A stretch of DNA of 60,131 bases, from assembly GCA_937907415.1 (NCBI GenBank), contig CALCHY010000035.1, positions 1 through 60,131 on the forward strand, read 5' to 3'. The position numbers and the translations under genes were made by a program. Under the pieces are notes generated by a model. It saw only the letters and a program-made list of their open reading frames with translations. It had not been told where the DNA came from and did no database searches. Below are positions 44,801-53,936 of this stretch, piece by piece (the stretch's first letter is position 1; each line of letters starts with the position of its first letter). This DNA comes from an uncultured Trueperaceae bacterium. Lineage in GTDB: Bacteria > Deinococcota > Deinococci > Deinococcales > Trueperaceae.

Positions 44801-44898
44801 CGGCGGAGGCTGCTACCTGGACGGTGAAGGCCATGGCCGCCGCGGCCAGCGCGCGCGCGGCCGGCCCCCTGCCCGTCAGGGCGCTGCAAGACCTCTGA
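41812..44898 (+). CDS. carB: carbamoyl-phosphate synthase large subunit
   Basis: 1028 residues, about 45 shorter than the E. coli protein. Two homologous ATP-grasp halves are clear: [19 protein letters not shown] begins the first, [19 protein letters not shown] the second (about 557), each with [13 protein letters not shown] or [12 protein letters not shown] phosphate loops and [11 protein letters not shown] or EANPRASRT metal sites. The C-terminal MGS-like allosteric domain is short (about 930-1028). It makes carbamoyl phosphate for arginine and pyrimidines. carA is not in the window. The start at 41812 is the family N-terminus. Confidence 0.97.
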   Translation: MPRREDIQKILILGSGPIVIGQAAEFDYSGTQACKALRAAGYEVVLVNSNPATIMTDPEVADRTYIEPLTPEFVTKVIATERPDALLPTLGGQTALNLASKLHESGVLAEYGVELIGANYAAIQKGEDRKLFQEAMAKIGIKTPVGKMVTSLAEAMAFVGTIGYPAIIRPSFTLGGTGGGIAYDEAQFRSIVQQGLHDSPVHSVLVEQSVLGWKEYELEVMRDQNDTVVIICSIENFDPMGVHTGDSITVAPAQTLSDKEYQRLRDYSIAIIREIGVDTGGSNIQFAVNPVDGDVIVIEMNPRVSRSSALASKATGYPIAKIAALLAVGYHLDELPNDITKETKAAFEPTIDYVVTKIPRFAFEKFPTASTTLGTQMRSVGEVMAIGRTFKESLLKAMRSLELDVRSETADLDIDELDARLHGNPKRLTAVIELLRRGRSVRSLHETTGIDPWFLTQLKEVTQVEREVQDGPAIDDWTWERWREVKRIGFSDREVATLTDSDPAAVRAARLQHDGRPVYKTVDTCAAEFEAYTPYLYSTYEWEDEALPSDNKKVIILGSGPNRIGQGVEFDYATVHAVWALKDAGFETIMVNSNPETVSTDYDTADRLYFEPLTFEDVANIVDHEQPDGVIVQLGGQTPLKLAGPLTTAGVPVWGTPAAAIHAAEDRHAFHSLCQRLGVPQPRGAVAQHPEEAVGLAATIGYPLMVRPSYVLGGRAMRVVHSEAELVTYLSEVYAELPDNPSILLDEFISGATEVDVDALSDGRLTVVAGVMEHVELAGIHSGDSACITPPVSLSGAALAKIEEYTVQLAQGIGVIGLINVQYVVRGDDVMVVEANPRASRTIPYLSKAIGVPLAKLAALISAGKTLQELGFVSTPRPSYYSVKEVVLPFLKFAGVAPFLGPEMRSTGESMGVDPDPYLAYYRAALGAGALLPGAGTARLIGTGLDEQASLLTELGFAVARGPLAAGADADYDILIDVDQTPEARRALENGVPYVTTAEAATWTVKAMAAAASARAAGPLPVRALQDL

Positions 44899-44913
44899 CC
44901 TGAAAAAGAGAGA

Positions 44914-44947
44914 GCGTGAGCGCTAGCAATACCCCTAGCGCTCACGC
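44914..44947. terminator. bidirectional terminator, carB / 553-residue gene
   Basis: GCGTGAGCGCTAG (44914-44926) / CTAGCGCTCACGC (44935-44947), 13-bp perfect stem. On the minus strand it is followed by TCTCTCTTTTTC, so it is mainly the terminator of the minus-strand gene, 15 bases after its stop. It also lies 16 bases past carB. Confidence 0.88.
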
Positions 44948-44961
44948 AGATACTTGGCCGC

Positions 44962-46623
44962 TCAGGCCTTGAGCGCGCCGCCGAGACCAGCTTCGTCAGC
45001 GTCGGCTTCCGCAACGTCTGCTGCGCCCTCACTCGTTGCGGCGTCGACATCGTCGTCTAGGCCCGTAAGGCGCTCGTGCTTCCTGACAGGCAAGCGCTCG
45101 CGTAACGACGCAGCGTACGCCCCGATGTTCGTCAAGGCGTCGGCCACGCGCATGCGCAGCAGGAACTCGCCCTGGTCCACGCGGGCAACGAGGTGGAAGG
45201 GCGCCTCAGCCAGGCGCTCGAGGATGCGCAAGACGGACTCGCGGCTCATGCCCGCGTCCGTCGCCAACTCCTCGAGCAGGAACACGGTCGGTGCACGCAA
45301 GTTAGCTAGGCGCGTGAGCACTTCTGAGGTGGCGCCACGCTCCGCCACGCGGGCAGCTACGCCCTGCTCGAAGCGCTGCAGGCCGGACTCGAAGAGGCCG
45401 TCGCGCTCGAAGTGCGACTCCAAATCGATCGGGCTGACTGGCACCGTGCCGTGCAGGACGCGCAGGCGCTCTAGCCCCTCCCAGCTCCACAGGGTGGCGC
45501 GGGCCAACTCAGCCGGGCTGGTGAGCCTCAACAAGTCGCGGTGATCGCCGATGACCGCCAAGTACCGCGCGGTCGAGCTCCTGCGCTTAGCCAGCAACGA
45601 CGCCCAGTCGAGGCGCTCCCCGGTCGGCAGGAGCTGCACGTGAACCTGGTAGTTACGGCGGCCGAGGTCGGCGACCAGCGTCACTTGGCCACCGCCGAGG
45701 GGCACGATGCGGAAGCCGAGCGGCTCCAGCATCGTGCGCAGCCGCTGAGCGAGCTCGACGATGACGAGGTCGCCGCCGTTCGGTTCACGCTCGTCCCGTT
45801 CCGCACCGCCCCCGACGGGCGCTTGACGGTCCGGGGTGCGCCGCTCGTGGACTTGCCTAGGAGCTGACGCCCTGTCATGAGGTAACGCACCCGCTTCTGC
45901 ATAAGCAGTACCGCGTTCGGCGCTGGCGGCGAAACCCTGCCAGACCTCCGAACCGCGCTCGGCGCCCCACAGCGCCGGTTGTTGCGTATCGGCCGCGGGC
46001 CGATCGGCGCCGTACTGGGCCTGAGCCGCTCCCTCAGACGCTGCCGTGACCGCGGCACCGCCGGCCGCGACCTCGACGAGTTCAGTCACCTGGGCGGTCA
46101 CCGTGGCCGAGAGGCGCGCTGGCTCTGGCGCCTCCTCCACTTCTGGCGCTTCCGCGGCCGCACTCTGCCAGCGGCCGTTGCGAAGCTCGAAGCGCGGGTC
46201 GGCAGCCAAGTAGGGGGTGACGTCGAAGCCTAGTGGCAAGGTCGGGTAGAGAGCGTGCACCTCGGCCTCCGTGGCGGGAACGCCTGCCGTGGCCAGCTCA
46301 TCGAGGATGGCGGCGAGCGCCGTAGCTTGCGTACTGGCCGAGCGCTTGGTGCGCGAGACGACGTCGAAACCGAAGCGCCCGCCGCCTAGCGGCGCGACGT
46401 GGAGCTCGTCGTTGACCTCGAGGTCGTGGGCGGCGTACAAGTCACCGAGTCCAGCCAGGACGCGTGGACTCGTAAGTTCGAGCGCGTACTCCTCACCCGT
46501 TTCGTTGTCGACGGCCACGATCTGGCCGTCTTCCGGGAAGAGCTGCAGCATGGCGAGCGGCAAGGTCATGGTGCCGCCGCGAAGGCAGACACGAGTGAGC
46601 GGGTAGCGGTATGCCTTGGCCAT
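44962..46623 (-). CDS. multidomain protein of unknown function (B3-like / nuclease-like / winged helix)
   Basis: 553 residues. I do not recognise a named family. Region 1-90 (LPLAMLQLFPEDGQIVAVD, HDLEVNDELHVAPLGGGRFGF) has the rhythm of a B3/AbrB-type DNA-binding barrel. Region 95-150 is a small helical domain ending RFELRNGRWQ. Region 150-285 is a low-complexity Ala/Glu/Pro linker. Region 287-400 (LGFRIVPLGGGQVTLVADLG, YQVHVQLLP, ARYLAVIGDH) looks like a restriction-endonuclease-type core without an obvious catalytic ExK. Region 440-515 is a winged helix (LLEELATDAGMSRESVLRIL). Acidic tail. GGGAGAG precedes the ATG. It follows RNase R after 118 bases. Domain calls are inferences. Confidence 0.8.
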   Translation of the reverse strand: MAKAYRYPLTRVCLRGGTMTLPLAMLQLFPEDGQIVAVDNETGEEYALELTSPRVLAGLGDLYAAHDLEVNDELHVAPLGGGRFGFDVVSRTKRSASTQATALAAILDELATAGVPATEAEVHALYPTLPLGFDVTPYLAADPRFELRNGRWQSAAAEAPEVEEAPEPARLSATVTAQVTELVEVAAGGAAVTAASEGAAQAQYGADRPAADTQQPALWGAERGSEVWQGFAASAERGTAYAEAGALPHDRASAPRQVHERRTPDRQAPVGGGAERDEREPNGGDLVIVELAQRLRTMLEPLGFRIVPLGGGQVTLVADLGRRNYQVHVQLLPTGERLDWASLLAKRRSSTARYLAVIGDHRDLLRLTSPAELARATLWSWEGLERLRVLHGTVPVSPIDLESHFERDGLFESGLQRFEQGVAARVAERGATSEVLTRLANLRAPTVFLLEELATDAGMSRESVLRILERLAEAPFHLVARVDQGEFLLRMRVADALTNIGAYAASLRERLPVRKHERLTGLDDDVDAATSEGAADVAEADADEAGLGGALKA

Positions 46624-46741
46624 GCGGACTCTCCCTATGTTCCCTTACACCCGACCGGGGAGCCAGCGCTTTACGGCAAAGGCAGGCGCGCGCTGGCGGT
46701 GTCGTGGTTGGCGAAGTGTACCAGACGAGATGCCGGGCACT

Positions 46742-49384
46742 TCAACCGAAGCGCAGCACCTTGCGCTTCTTCGCTCGCGGCGCTGGGGCTGACGTCTCCG
46801 GCTCCGCTGCGGCCGCCTTCTCGCTGGCCGCGGCGGCGGCGCTACGAGCTGCCTTGTCTGCTGCGGCCTTCGCTGCGCGCCCAGCCGCGGTCTTCTCCGC
46901 GGCCGTCTGGGCCGCGGCGCGGGCGTTGGCAGGCGGTTGGGCGCCAGCGGACCGGTTAGCGGCGGCGTCGTTCGTCGCGCCCTTCTTCGCTGGCGGCTTC
47001 GGCGCGCTTGGCTTGCCGCCTCCACCCTTACCAGCCGGCTTCGCCGCCGCGGCCACCTTGGCGTCGCCGCCCTTGCCAGCGGCGGCCTTCGTTGCGCCCT
47101 GCGCCGGCTTCTCTCCCCCAGCGCTCTTAGCGCCAGGTTTGGCGGCCTTCCGCGGTCCACGCCCAGCGATGACGGTGACTACGCCCTCGGCCGCGCCCTG
47201 CTGTGGCGTCTTGAGCTTGCCGGGAGGGCGGGTGTCTACCTGCTTCTCCTCCGGCTCAACCTCAGGCATCGGCATGTCTGCCGGAATGAGGTCTATCTGC
47301 CTCTGCGTTGGATTGGCGGCCAAGATCTTCACCTCCACTCGGTCACCCATGCGGTAACGCTTGCGCGAGTGCTTACCCATGAGCATGAGCTGGTCCTCGA
47401 TGTACAGGTAGTAATCGTCGACCAGGTGGCTTACGTGCATAAGGCCCTCGACGGCGTTGGGGAGCTCGAGGAACACCCCGAAGTTCGTTACGCCAACGAC
47501 GACGCCCGTGTACGACTCGCCGACGTGCTCCTTGGCCCAGCGCGCGTGGAAGTAGCGGGTGAGGTCGCGCTCCGCCTCCTCCGCGACGCGTTCGCGGTCG
47601 CTAGCGTGCTCGGCCAGCGCCGGGAAGTCGGTCTTCATGCGCTCCTTGAGCGTCGGCGACAGCCGGTGCTGCAGGAGCGCCCTAACCACGCGGTGCACGA
47701 CGAGGTCCGGGTAACGGCGGATGGGGCTCGTGAAATGCAAGTAACTCTCGAACGCCAAGCCGTAGTGGCCGAGGTCCTCGCTTGAGTAACGCGCCTGCTT
47801 GAGGCTGCGCAGGAGCAAGGTGTTGACGAGCTGCGCTTCGGGCTTGCCTGCCGCCTGCCGCAAGATGGCTTGCAGGTCTTGAGGCTTCGCGTGCTCGAGG
47901 TCGAGCACGTAGCCGAGGCGCGAGAGCGCCTTCTGCAGGATCTGGATCTTCTCCGCGCTCGGGTCCTCGTGCACGCGGTAGAGGGCTGGCACCTCGCGGC
48001 GGCTGAGCTCGCCTGCCACCAGACGGTTGGCAAGCAGCATCATCTCCTCGACTAGCTGCCTTGCCGAATCGCTGCGCACGGGTGTGACGTGCAGCGCGCC
48101 CTGATCGTCAACCTCGACGCGCGCTTCCGTGAAGTTGAAGTCGAGAGCGCCCGCCCCGATGCGCGCCTTGCGCAGTTCCTGCGTGAGGTTGAGGAGCACC
48201 TTCAGGTCGCGCTCGAGCTTGCGCCTGCCTGCAGGCATGCGGCCGCCATTGCCGAACGCTTGCACCTCGCCGTAGGTGAGGCGCGCGTCTGACTGGATGA
48301 CCGTCTCCTTGAACTCGAACGACTTGACCTCGCCGCTGCGCTCGATGTCGATGAGCAGCGAGAGCGCGAGGCGCGCCTTGCCCTCCTCGAGCGAGCAGAT
48401 GCCGTTCGACAGCTCTTCCGGCAGCATGGGCAGCACGCGGCCTGGAAGGTAGACGGAGGTGGCGCGTTCGACGGCTTCCTTGTCGAGGCTCGTGCCCTCG
48501 GCCACGTAATAACTGACGTCCGCGATGTGCACGCCGATGCGCAAGAGGCCGTCTCGAGCCGAGTCGAGGCGTTCGATGCTGATGGCGTCGTCGAAGTCCT
48601 TGGCGTCCTCACCGTCGATGGTGACGGTAATGGCCTTGCGGTAGTCGGTGCGGCCGGCCATCATCTCGGCCGTGACCTCGTCCGGCACCGCTGCGGCCTC
48701 CGCGAGCGTAGCCGGGTCGAACTCAGACTTGAGGTCGTACTTGACTATCACGGCACGCGTCTCGACTTCGGGGTCGTCCTCCATGCCCAAGTACTCGACG
48801 ACTTCGCCGAACGGTTCGCGTTCGCCTGACTCCTCTGGCCACACCAAGCGGGCGACTATGCGCGAGCCGCCCTCGAGCTTGCCAACCGATTCTGGCGTGA
48901 GGAGGAGCCTGTTCTGCAAGCGCACGGAGTCGGGGCGCAAGATGGCGTAACCACGGGCGTACTCGAGGGTGCCAACGACTTGCTTGTAGCCGCGCTCGAG
49001 GATCCGGACGACCTCGCCAGATGGCCGGTCGTCTTCGCTTTTCATGGGGTTCGGGCGCGCCATCACGCGGTCGCCGTCCCACGCGCCGCCGAGGCGATCG
49101 GCTGGCACGTAGAGGTCCTTGCCTCCCGCGTCCGGGATCACGAACCCGTAGCCGCCGGAAGCGACCTGGAGACGGCCTAGAACCATGTTCATCTCTTGCG
49201 GCAGGCCGTATGTGCGACGGCGCGTGCGGATAAGGCGCCCAGCGTCGGCTAGCTCCGCCAGCAGGTGGCGCAGTGCGGCCCGGTCTTCGACTTTGAAGCG
49301 GCGCTGGATGTCTTGCACGTGCCAGGGACGTTCTGGGTGCTCCAAGAAGAAGCTGAGTACCTGGTCGGAATCGATTTCTGGCAT
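46742..49384 (-). CDS. rnr: ribonuclease R
   Basis: 880 residues. It is a processive 3'-to-5' exoribonuclease able to degrade structured RNA. Domain order: N-terminal winged helix (1-62), two cold-shock folds (about 68-230), RNB catalytic domain (about 240-580) with the acidic cluster IDGEDAKDFDDAIS and the FTSPIRRYPDL motif, then S1 (about 618-705). The last 170 residues are a long Ala/Lys/Gly-rich basic tail ending RAKKRKVLRFG. It has TACACT 9 bases before the ATG, so it is near-leaderless. Confidence 0.97.
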   Translation of the reverse strand: MPEIDSDQVLSFFLEHPERPWHVQDIQRRFKVEDRAALRHLLAELADAGRLIRTRRRTYGLPQEMNMVLGRLQVASGGYGFVIPDAGGKDLYVPADRLGGAWDGDRVMARPNPMKSEDDRPSGEVVRILERGYKQVVGTLEYARGYAILRPDSVRLQNRLLLTPESVGKLEGGSRIVARLVWPEESGEREPFGEVVEYLGMEDDPEVETRAVIVKYDLKSEFDPATLAEAAAVPDEVTAEMMAGRTDYRKAITVTIDGEDAKDFDDAISIERLDSARDGLLRIGVHIADVSYYVAEGTSLDKEAVERATSVYLPGRVLPMLPEELSNGICSLEEGKARLALSLLIDIERSGEVKSFEFKETVIQSDARLTYGEVQAFGNGGRMPAGRRKLERDLKVLLNLTQELRKARIGAGALDFNFTEARVEVDDQGALHVTPVRSDSARQLVEEMMLLANRLVAGELSRREVPALYRVHEDPSAEKIQILQKALSRLGYVLDLEHAKPQDLQAILRQAAGKPEAQLVNTLLLRSLKQARYSSEDLGHYGLAFESYLHFTSPIRRYPDLVVHRVVRALLQHRLSPTLKERMKTDFPALAEHASDRERVAEEAERDLTRYFHARWAKEHVGESYTGVVVGVTNFGVFLELPNAVEGLMHVSHLVDDYYLYIEDQLMLMGKHSRKRYRMGDRVEVKILAANPTQRQIDLIPADMPMPEVEPEEKQVDTRPPGKLKTPQQGAAEGVVTVIAGRGPRKAAKPGAKSAGGEKPAQGATKAAAGKGGDAKVAAAAKPAGKGGGGKPSAPKPPAKKGATNDAAANRSAGAQPPANARAAAQTAAEKTAAGRAAKAAADKAARSAAAAASEKAAAAEPETSAPAPRAKKRKVLRFG

Positions 49385-49393
49385 CTAGCGGCT

Positions 49394-49399
49394 AGTGTA
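49394..49399 (-). promoter_or_regulatory. -10 box TACACT of rnr
   Basis: Minus strand, 9 bases before the ATG at 49384. The predicted start of transcription is within about 3 bases of the codon. Confidence 0.45.
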
Positions 49400-49449
49400 G
49401 CGCGTCGCCGTGCTACGGCACTCGTCACACCCCTCGTCCGTCGCCGCGT

Positions 49450-50430
49450 TCAGCGCAGCCGAGCAACCTCGTGTTCAGCCAAACCGATCAAGGCGCTGCG
49501 CTCCGCCGACGGAGCGAAGGCGTCGAGCGCCGCAACCGCCTCGGCGGCTTGCGCTTCGATCTCGCGGCGCGTGGCATCCGCTGCCCCAAGTGCCAGCGCC
49601 AGGTCGGCCACGCGCTCGACGTCGCCACCCTGCGCTGCGTGCCTCGTCAGGATGGTTCGGGTCTCTTCCGAGTCGTGGTCGAGGATGAGGCTAAGGACCG
49701 TGTGAGTCGCCTTGCCTTCGCGCAGGTCGCCGCCGACGGGCTTACCTAGCACGGCGGGGTCTCCGAGGAGGTCGAGGTAGTCGTCGCGGAGTTGGAACGC
49801 CCGGCCGTATGCCATGCCGAACGTCTGCAACGCGGCAAGCTCGTCGACCGTTGCCCCAGCCAGCACCCCGACGCCCTTGCTTGCGGCGGCAAGGAGCACG
49901 GCCGTCTTGCCCTCGATGATGCGTCGGTAGTTCTCCCACGAGTATTCCTGCAAGGTGGCGACCTGGAACTGGAGTACTTCGCCCTCGCACACGTCCGCTG
50001 CTGTGCGCGCCATCAGGGCGGTGAACGCCGCGCTGCCGCTCTGAGCGAGGAGCCCGAGGACGCGTGCGAGCATGAAGTCTCCCGACATGACGCTGACGAC
50101 GTTCCCGTAGCGCCGGAAGGCGGCCTCGCTGCCGCGGCGCGTGTCTGCGTCGTCGATAAGGTCGTCGTGAAGCAGCGAGGCCGAGTGGAAGAGCTCGACC
50201 GCGAGCGCGACCTGCATAGCTGTCTCCGGCTGCGCGCCAAGGAGGCGGCCCGTTAGAAACGCCACCCCTGGCCTCAGCCGCTTACCGCCTGCACGCGCCA
50301 GGTCCGCGCCGATGGCCTCGATGAACGCGACGGACGAGCGCAGCTCGCTCTCCAGGCGCTCTTCGAACAGGCGTAGTTCGGGCGTTACGATCTCGAACAC
50401 TAGGTCAGTATATGCAGCCGCTTGTGCCAT
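49450..50430 (-). CDS. polyprenyl diphosphate synthase
   Basis: 326 residues of the trans-isoprenyl synthase family. The first Asp-rich motif LLHDDLIDDADTRRG (Asp89-Asp93) and the second FQLRDDYLDLLGD are intact, and GGKRLRPG binds isopentenyl diphosphate. The residues before the first motif (SASLLHDD) are small, which is typical of long-chain (octaprenyl-type) enzymes making the quinone tail. Chain length is inferred only. It lies 6 bases after rex in the same operon, so redox control of quinone-tail synthesis is possible. Confidence 0.92.
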   Translation of the reverse strand: MAQAAAYTDLVFEIVTPELRLFEERLESELRSSVAFIEAIGADLARAGGKRLRPGVAFLTGRLLGAQPETAMQVALAVELFHSASLLHDDLIDDADTRRGSEAAFRRYGNVVSVMSGDFMLARVLGLLAQSGSAAFTALMARTAADVCEGEVLQFQVATLQEYSWENYRRIIEGKTAVLLAAASKGVGVLAGATVDELAALQTFGMAYGRAFQLRDDYLDLLGDPAVLGKPVGGDLREGKATHTVLSLILDHDSEETRTILTRHAAQGGDVERVADLALALGAADATRREIEAQAAEAVAALDAFAPSAERSALIGLAEHEVARLR

Positions 50431-50436
50431 ACCGCA

Positions 50437-51087
50437 CTAGCTGGCTGGCGCGAGCTGCTCGTCGTGAGGCTGCAAGTAGAAGGCCAGACGCTTGAGGCCT
50501 GCAAGGAAGTCGACGGGCTCGACGCGCACGTTCTCAGGCACGCTGATGGCGGTCGGCACGAAGTTGAGGACGCCGCGAATGCCCGCCGCGACGATCAGGT
50601 CGGTCGCCGCTTGCGCGCTCGAGACCGGCACCGTGAGGAACGCGATGTCTAACGCCAACTCGGTCGTGCGTGGCGTGAGTTCCTCGAGGGCGTGAACTGG
50701 TAGGCCGCCTATGACCTTGCCTACTTTGTGGGGGTCGCGGTCGAAGGCGCAAACGAGCTCGAAGTTGAAGCCCTTGTAGTGCGGGTAATCAGCGATGGCC
50801 TGGCCAAGGCGGCCCATGCCAACGATGGCGACACGCCACCTGCGGGTTAGGCCGAGCGTGCCGCTCAACTCGCGGCGCAGGATGGCCACCGTGTAACCCC
50901 GTCCGCGCGTGCCAGACGTGACTCGCGCGAGTAGCAGGTCCTTGCGCACTTGGTGGGCGGAGACTTGGGCGGCGCCGCCAAGGCGCTCAGAGGTGGCGTA
51001 AACGACCCCCTCCCCCTCCAAGTCGGTGAGTACCCTCAAGTAACCGACGAGCCTGCTCACCGTCACAGACGGGAGGTCTTTGTTCAT
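50437..51087 (-). CDS. rex: redox-sensing repressor Rex
   Basis: 216 residues. N-terminal winged helix (about 8-72) with the recognition helix in VSAHQVRKDLL and the wing GTRGRGYTV. NAD(H)-binding Rossmann domain with IVGMGRLGQAIA (88-99), AFDRDPHKVG and the C-terminal domain-swapped helix. Rex represses fermentation and respiration genes and leaves DNA when NADH rises. The start overlaps the stop of the SPOR gene (TAATG). A possible Rex-type site lies upstream of the neighbouring TPR gene (53964-53981). Confidence 0.96.
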   Translation of the reverse strand: MNKDLPSVTVSRLVGYLRVLTDLEGEGVVYATSERLGGAAQVSAHQVRKDLLLARVTSGTRGRGYTVAILRRELSGTLGLTRRWRVAIVGMGRLGQAIADYPHYKGFNFELVCAFDRDPHKVGKVIGGLPVHALEELTPRTTELALDIAFLTVPVSSAQAATDLIVAAGIRGVLNFVPTAISVPENVRVEPVDFLAGLKRLAFYLQPHDEQLAPAS

Positions 51088-52193
51088 TACCGGGCGAAGC
51101 TCTCGATGCCTGCTGCCTTCAGGCGCTCCTGGGCGCTAGTGAGGGATTGGCCCTCGAACGGTCCGACGAGCAACTTGAGGAGGGTGCCTTCCGTGCGCTC
51201 TGTCACCGAGAAGCCGAGCCCGCTCAGGCGCTCGATCTGTGGAAGGGCGCTCTCGCGGCTGCCGTACGCGCCGACTTGCAGGTAGCGACCAGCGGCCGCA
51301 GTTGCTTGAGGGGCGGCGGCTGGGGCCGTCGCCTGGGCAGCGGCTGGCGTTGCGGCGCCACTAGTGACTGGTGCCTGGGTGGCCTGGCCAGCTGCGCCCG
51401 CGCCTGCGCCGCTTGGGTCGTAGCGGTAAACGGTTGGGTCGACTACGTCGAAGTTGCCTGCGCCGATGGCGGCGGCCACGCTGCGCGCTTGCTCTTCCGT
51501 CTCGTATGGCCCTACGAGCACGATCGTGAGGTTGCCTTGCGTCCCCAACAGCACCGGGTAACCGGCCGCTTGGAAGGTGCTGGCCAGGCGTTGCGCGTTA
51601 TCGGCGTTGCCGAAGGCGCCGACCGACACGCGGTAAGAGCTCTCGTCCGCGGCCGCAGTTGCGGCCGCAGTGCCGGCCGCGGCGGTGCTAGCCGGAGCCG
51701 CAGGCGGCGCCGTGACAGTGGCGGCCGGCGCGCTTGGCGCCACCGGCGTGACCGCAGGCGCGGCTTGTTGCGGCGTGGCGGCAGGCTGACCTGCCGGAGT
51801 CGGCGTTGGGGCGCCGCTAGGTGGGAGCACGGCGATAGGCGCGCCGCCTTGGCTGGTGGTCGGCGCGGCAGGCTCTTGGGTTGCGGCTGCGGTACCTGCT
51901 TGCGCGTTCGTCGTTGGCTCGGAGGCGGCAGCTGGCTCGGTTGGCTGGCCAACGGCGCTTGGTTCAGCGGCTCCCGGCTGGGCGGGGTCTGGCAAGCCAG
52001 CACCGGGTTGGGCAGGCGTGTTCGGGGTAACGGGCGCACTCTGAGTCGTGCTGGCTCCGCCCGCGTTACGCGCGCCCTGCCCGACGGGGAAGAACGACCC
52101 ACCAGAGATCAAGGTAGCGATGATGCCCGCGATAACGGCCACGAGGGCCACGCCGATTAGAAGATCGGGCCAGTTGCGTCGAAGCCAGTCCAT
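51087..52193 (-). CDS. membrane protein with two SPOR domains
   Basis: 368 residues. One membrane helix (about 10-29) follows a short cytoplasmic end (MDWLRRNWP). Next is a long Ala/Pro/Thr-rich linker (about 40-175). Two SPOR domains follow (about 180-240 and 300-366), with SYRVSVGAFGNADNAQRLA and YLQVGAYGSRESALPQ as opening strands. SPOR domains bind peptidoglycan stripped of stem peptides at division sites, so this is probably a septal protein. I start at ATG 52193. It overlaps rex by one base. Confidence 0.9.
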   Translation of the reverse strand: MDWLRRNWPDLLIGVALVAVIAGIIATLISGGSFFPVGQGARNAGGASTTQSAPVTPNTPAQPGAGLPDPAQPGAAEPSAVGQPTEPAAASEPTTNAQAGTAAATQEPAAPTTSQGGAPIAVLPPSGAPTPTPAGQPAATPQQAAPAVTPVAPSAPAATVTAPPAAPASTAAAGTAAATAAADESSYRVSVGAFGNADNAQRLASTFQAAGYPVLLGTQGNLTIVLVGPYETEEQARSVAAAIGAGNFDVVDPTVYRYDPSGAGAGAAGQATQAPVTSGAATPAAAQATAPAAAPQATAAAGRYLQVGAYGSRESALPQIERLSGLGFSVTERTEGTLLKLLVGPFEGQSLTSAQERLKAAGIESFAR

Positions 52194-52236
52194 GGATCCC
52201 ATCCTACCTTTGCTTGGTGAGGCACGAGCGCCCCCG

Positions 52237-52281
52237 AAAAGGCGTGTTCGACCCGCATAGAGCACGCGGGTCGAACACGCC
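52237..52281 (-). terminator. terminator of the exported TPR gene
   Basis: GGCGTGTTCGACCCGC (52241-52256) / GCGGGTCGAACACGCC (52266-52281), 16-bp perfect stem with a 9-base loop. On the minus strand it ends in TTTT (complement of 52237-52240), 6 bases after the TPR stop codon. It separates that gene from SPOR-rex. Confidence 0.9.
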
Positions 52282-52286
52282 GGTCA

Positions 52287-53816
52287 TTACAGGTATGTGC
52301 TAATAGCGTTGCAGGCTGGCTGGTAGCCCTGCTGGCAGGAGCTCACCCACGCGTCGCGGGCGCCCCCGCGGCGGTCTTGCGAGTAAAGCGACCAACCGAG
52401 GTTGTAGAGGCTCTCCAGGTCTTGCGCGTTCTGACCTACGAGGAGTTGGTAGACCTTCTCGGCGTCCTCGTAGCGTTGAGCGGCGAGGTAGCTGGCGCCC
52501 AGGTTGACGCGCGCCTCCACGCTGCTTGGGTTGAGCTGCACCGCGCGTTCGAAGCTGCGGACGGCGCCGAGGTAATCGGCCTGCTGGTAGGCCGCCAGGC
52601 CGACCCAGAGTTGCACTTGCGCGTCGCTTGGGCGCTCTACGAGCACCGCCTGGAGGTCGGTGGCTGCGTCAGCGAAGTCGCCTTGGCGGTAGAGGGCGCG
52701 ACCCGCGATGAAGCGCGCGTCCGTAACGAGTGCTGGGTCCGTCAGGCGCGCGATGGCCTCGCGGGCGCTGGTCAGCGCCTCCGCGCTGTTGGAGAGCTGG
52801 TCGTGAGCGGTAGCGAGCGCGAGGTATACCTCAGCGCGGTTCGGATCGAGGCGTTGCGCGTTCTGGAGCGCGGTGAGCGCCTCTCGCGTCTGGCCGCCCT
52901 CGAGGTACGCGGCACCGAGGTTGTACTGGGCTTCCCATGAAGACGGGTCGATGAGCACAGCGCGCTCGAACGAGTCCCGCGCCTGCGTGTCGCGGCCGAG
53001 GCCGCTCTGCAGGGTGCCGAGCTTGACGAGCGTGCTCGCTTGCGCGGCCGCGTCATCCGCCTTCTCCGCCTTCTGGAGGGCGCGCTCCAACGACCAGATG
53101 CCGTAATCGATCTGGCCTTGACCTACGTAGATGTCAGAGATGAGCGCGCTGACGCGGTAATCACCGCTGTTGGACTCGAGAGCCGTTAGTTCAGGCAGCG
53201 CTTCAAGGCCCTTGCCAGCGCGGTAAAGCGCCTGGCCGCGCCGGATGACGTAGTCGGAGTTGTTCGGCTCCAGCTCGAGCGCGGCGGCGTAAGCCGTGGC
53301 GGCGCCGTCCCAATCATCGCTCAGCTCAAGCTGAGCTGCCAGGCCGAGTTGCGCCTGGACGCGGTCGGTTGGGCTAGCTTCCGGAGCCGCTTGCGCGATG
53401 GCCTCCTTGAAGGACTGCGCCGAATCCGCTGGGCGCCGCAAGCGCGCTAGCGTGACGGCGCGGTTGAACTGCCCATCGAAGCGCTCTGGGTAGAGGCGCG
53501 TTACCTCGGTGAACTCGAAGAGCGCGGCTTGATAGTCGCCGCGGGAGAACTCGGCGAGGCCGAGGCCGTAGTGAGCGTCACCGGAGGTGTAGTCGAGGGC
53601 GATGGCCTCCAGGTAGCTCTCCTTGGCGAGGTCGAACTCACCTTGTCCGTAGTAAGCGTTGCCCAGCGCCACCCAAGCGACCACGCTCGAGGGGTTGGAC
53701 GTAACCTCGGCACGCAGCTGGGTGACGGATTGTCCCCACACCGGTGTGAGCAGGAGCACTGCGGCTAGCGCGACGAATACCGCTCGGCCACTCCACCTGC
53801 GGGTTCCACTGATCAT
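52287..53816 (-). CDS. exported TPR-repeat protein
   Basis: 509 residues. The signal peptide (about 10-28, ending VWGQS) is followed by TPR repeats over nearly the whole length. Clear units are WVALGNAYYGQGEFDLAKE, AHYGLGLAEFSRGDYQAAL, AQYNLGAAYLEGGQTREAL, VNLGASYLAAQRYEDAEK and YNLGWSLYSQDRRGGARD. Two Cys near the C-terminus (SSCQQGYQPACNA) may form a disulfide. Probably a periplasmic protein-protein scaffold. GGAGGCAGGC precedes the ATG, and the -10 TACACT is about 120 bases upstream. It has its own terminator. Confidence 0.9.
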   Translation of the reverse strand: MISGTRRWSGRAVFVALAAVLLLTPVWGQSVTQLRAEVTSNPSSVVAWVALGNAYYGQGEFDLAKESYLEAIALDYTSGDAHYGLGLAEFSRGDYQAALFEFTEVTRLYPERFDGQFNRAVTLARLRRPADSAQSFKEAIAQAAPEASPTDRVQAQLGLAAQLELSDDWDGAATAYAAALELEPNNSDYVIRRGQALYRAGKGLEALPELTALESNSGDYRVSALISDIYVGQGQIDYGIWSLERALQKAEKADDAAAQASTLVKLGTLQSGLGRDTQARDSFERAVLIDPSSWEAQYNLGAAYLEGGQTREALTALQNAQRLDPNRAEVYLALATAHDQLSNSAEALTSAREAIARLTDPALVTDARFIAGRALYRQGDFADAATDLQAVLVERPSDAQVQLWVGLAAYQQADYLGAVRSFERAVQLNPSSVEARVNLGASYLAAQRYEDAEKVYQLLVGQNAQDLESLYNLGWSLYSQDRRGGARDAWVSSCQQGYQPACNAISTYL

Positions 53817-53936
53817 GCCTGCCTCCAGATCGCTGTGGTCGGTGCTGCCAGAGGTGGTCCGTGGTGACCTCCTGTTGGAGCTTCCCAGCAGCCGACTCGC
53901 TCAGCGGCACCCCGTGCCACGCGAGAGTTGTCGACA

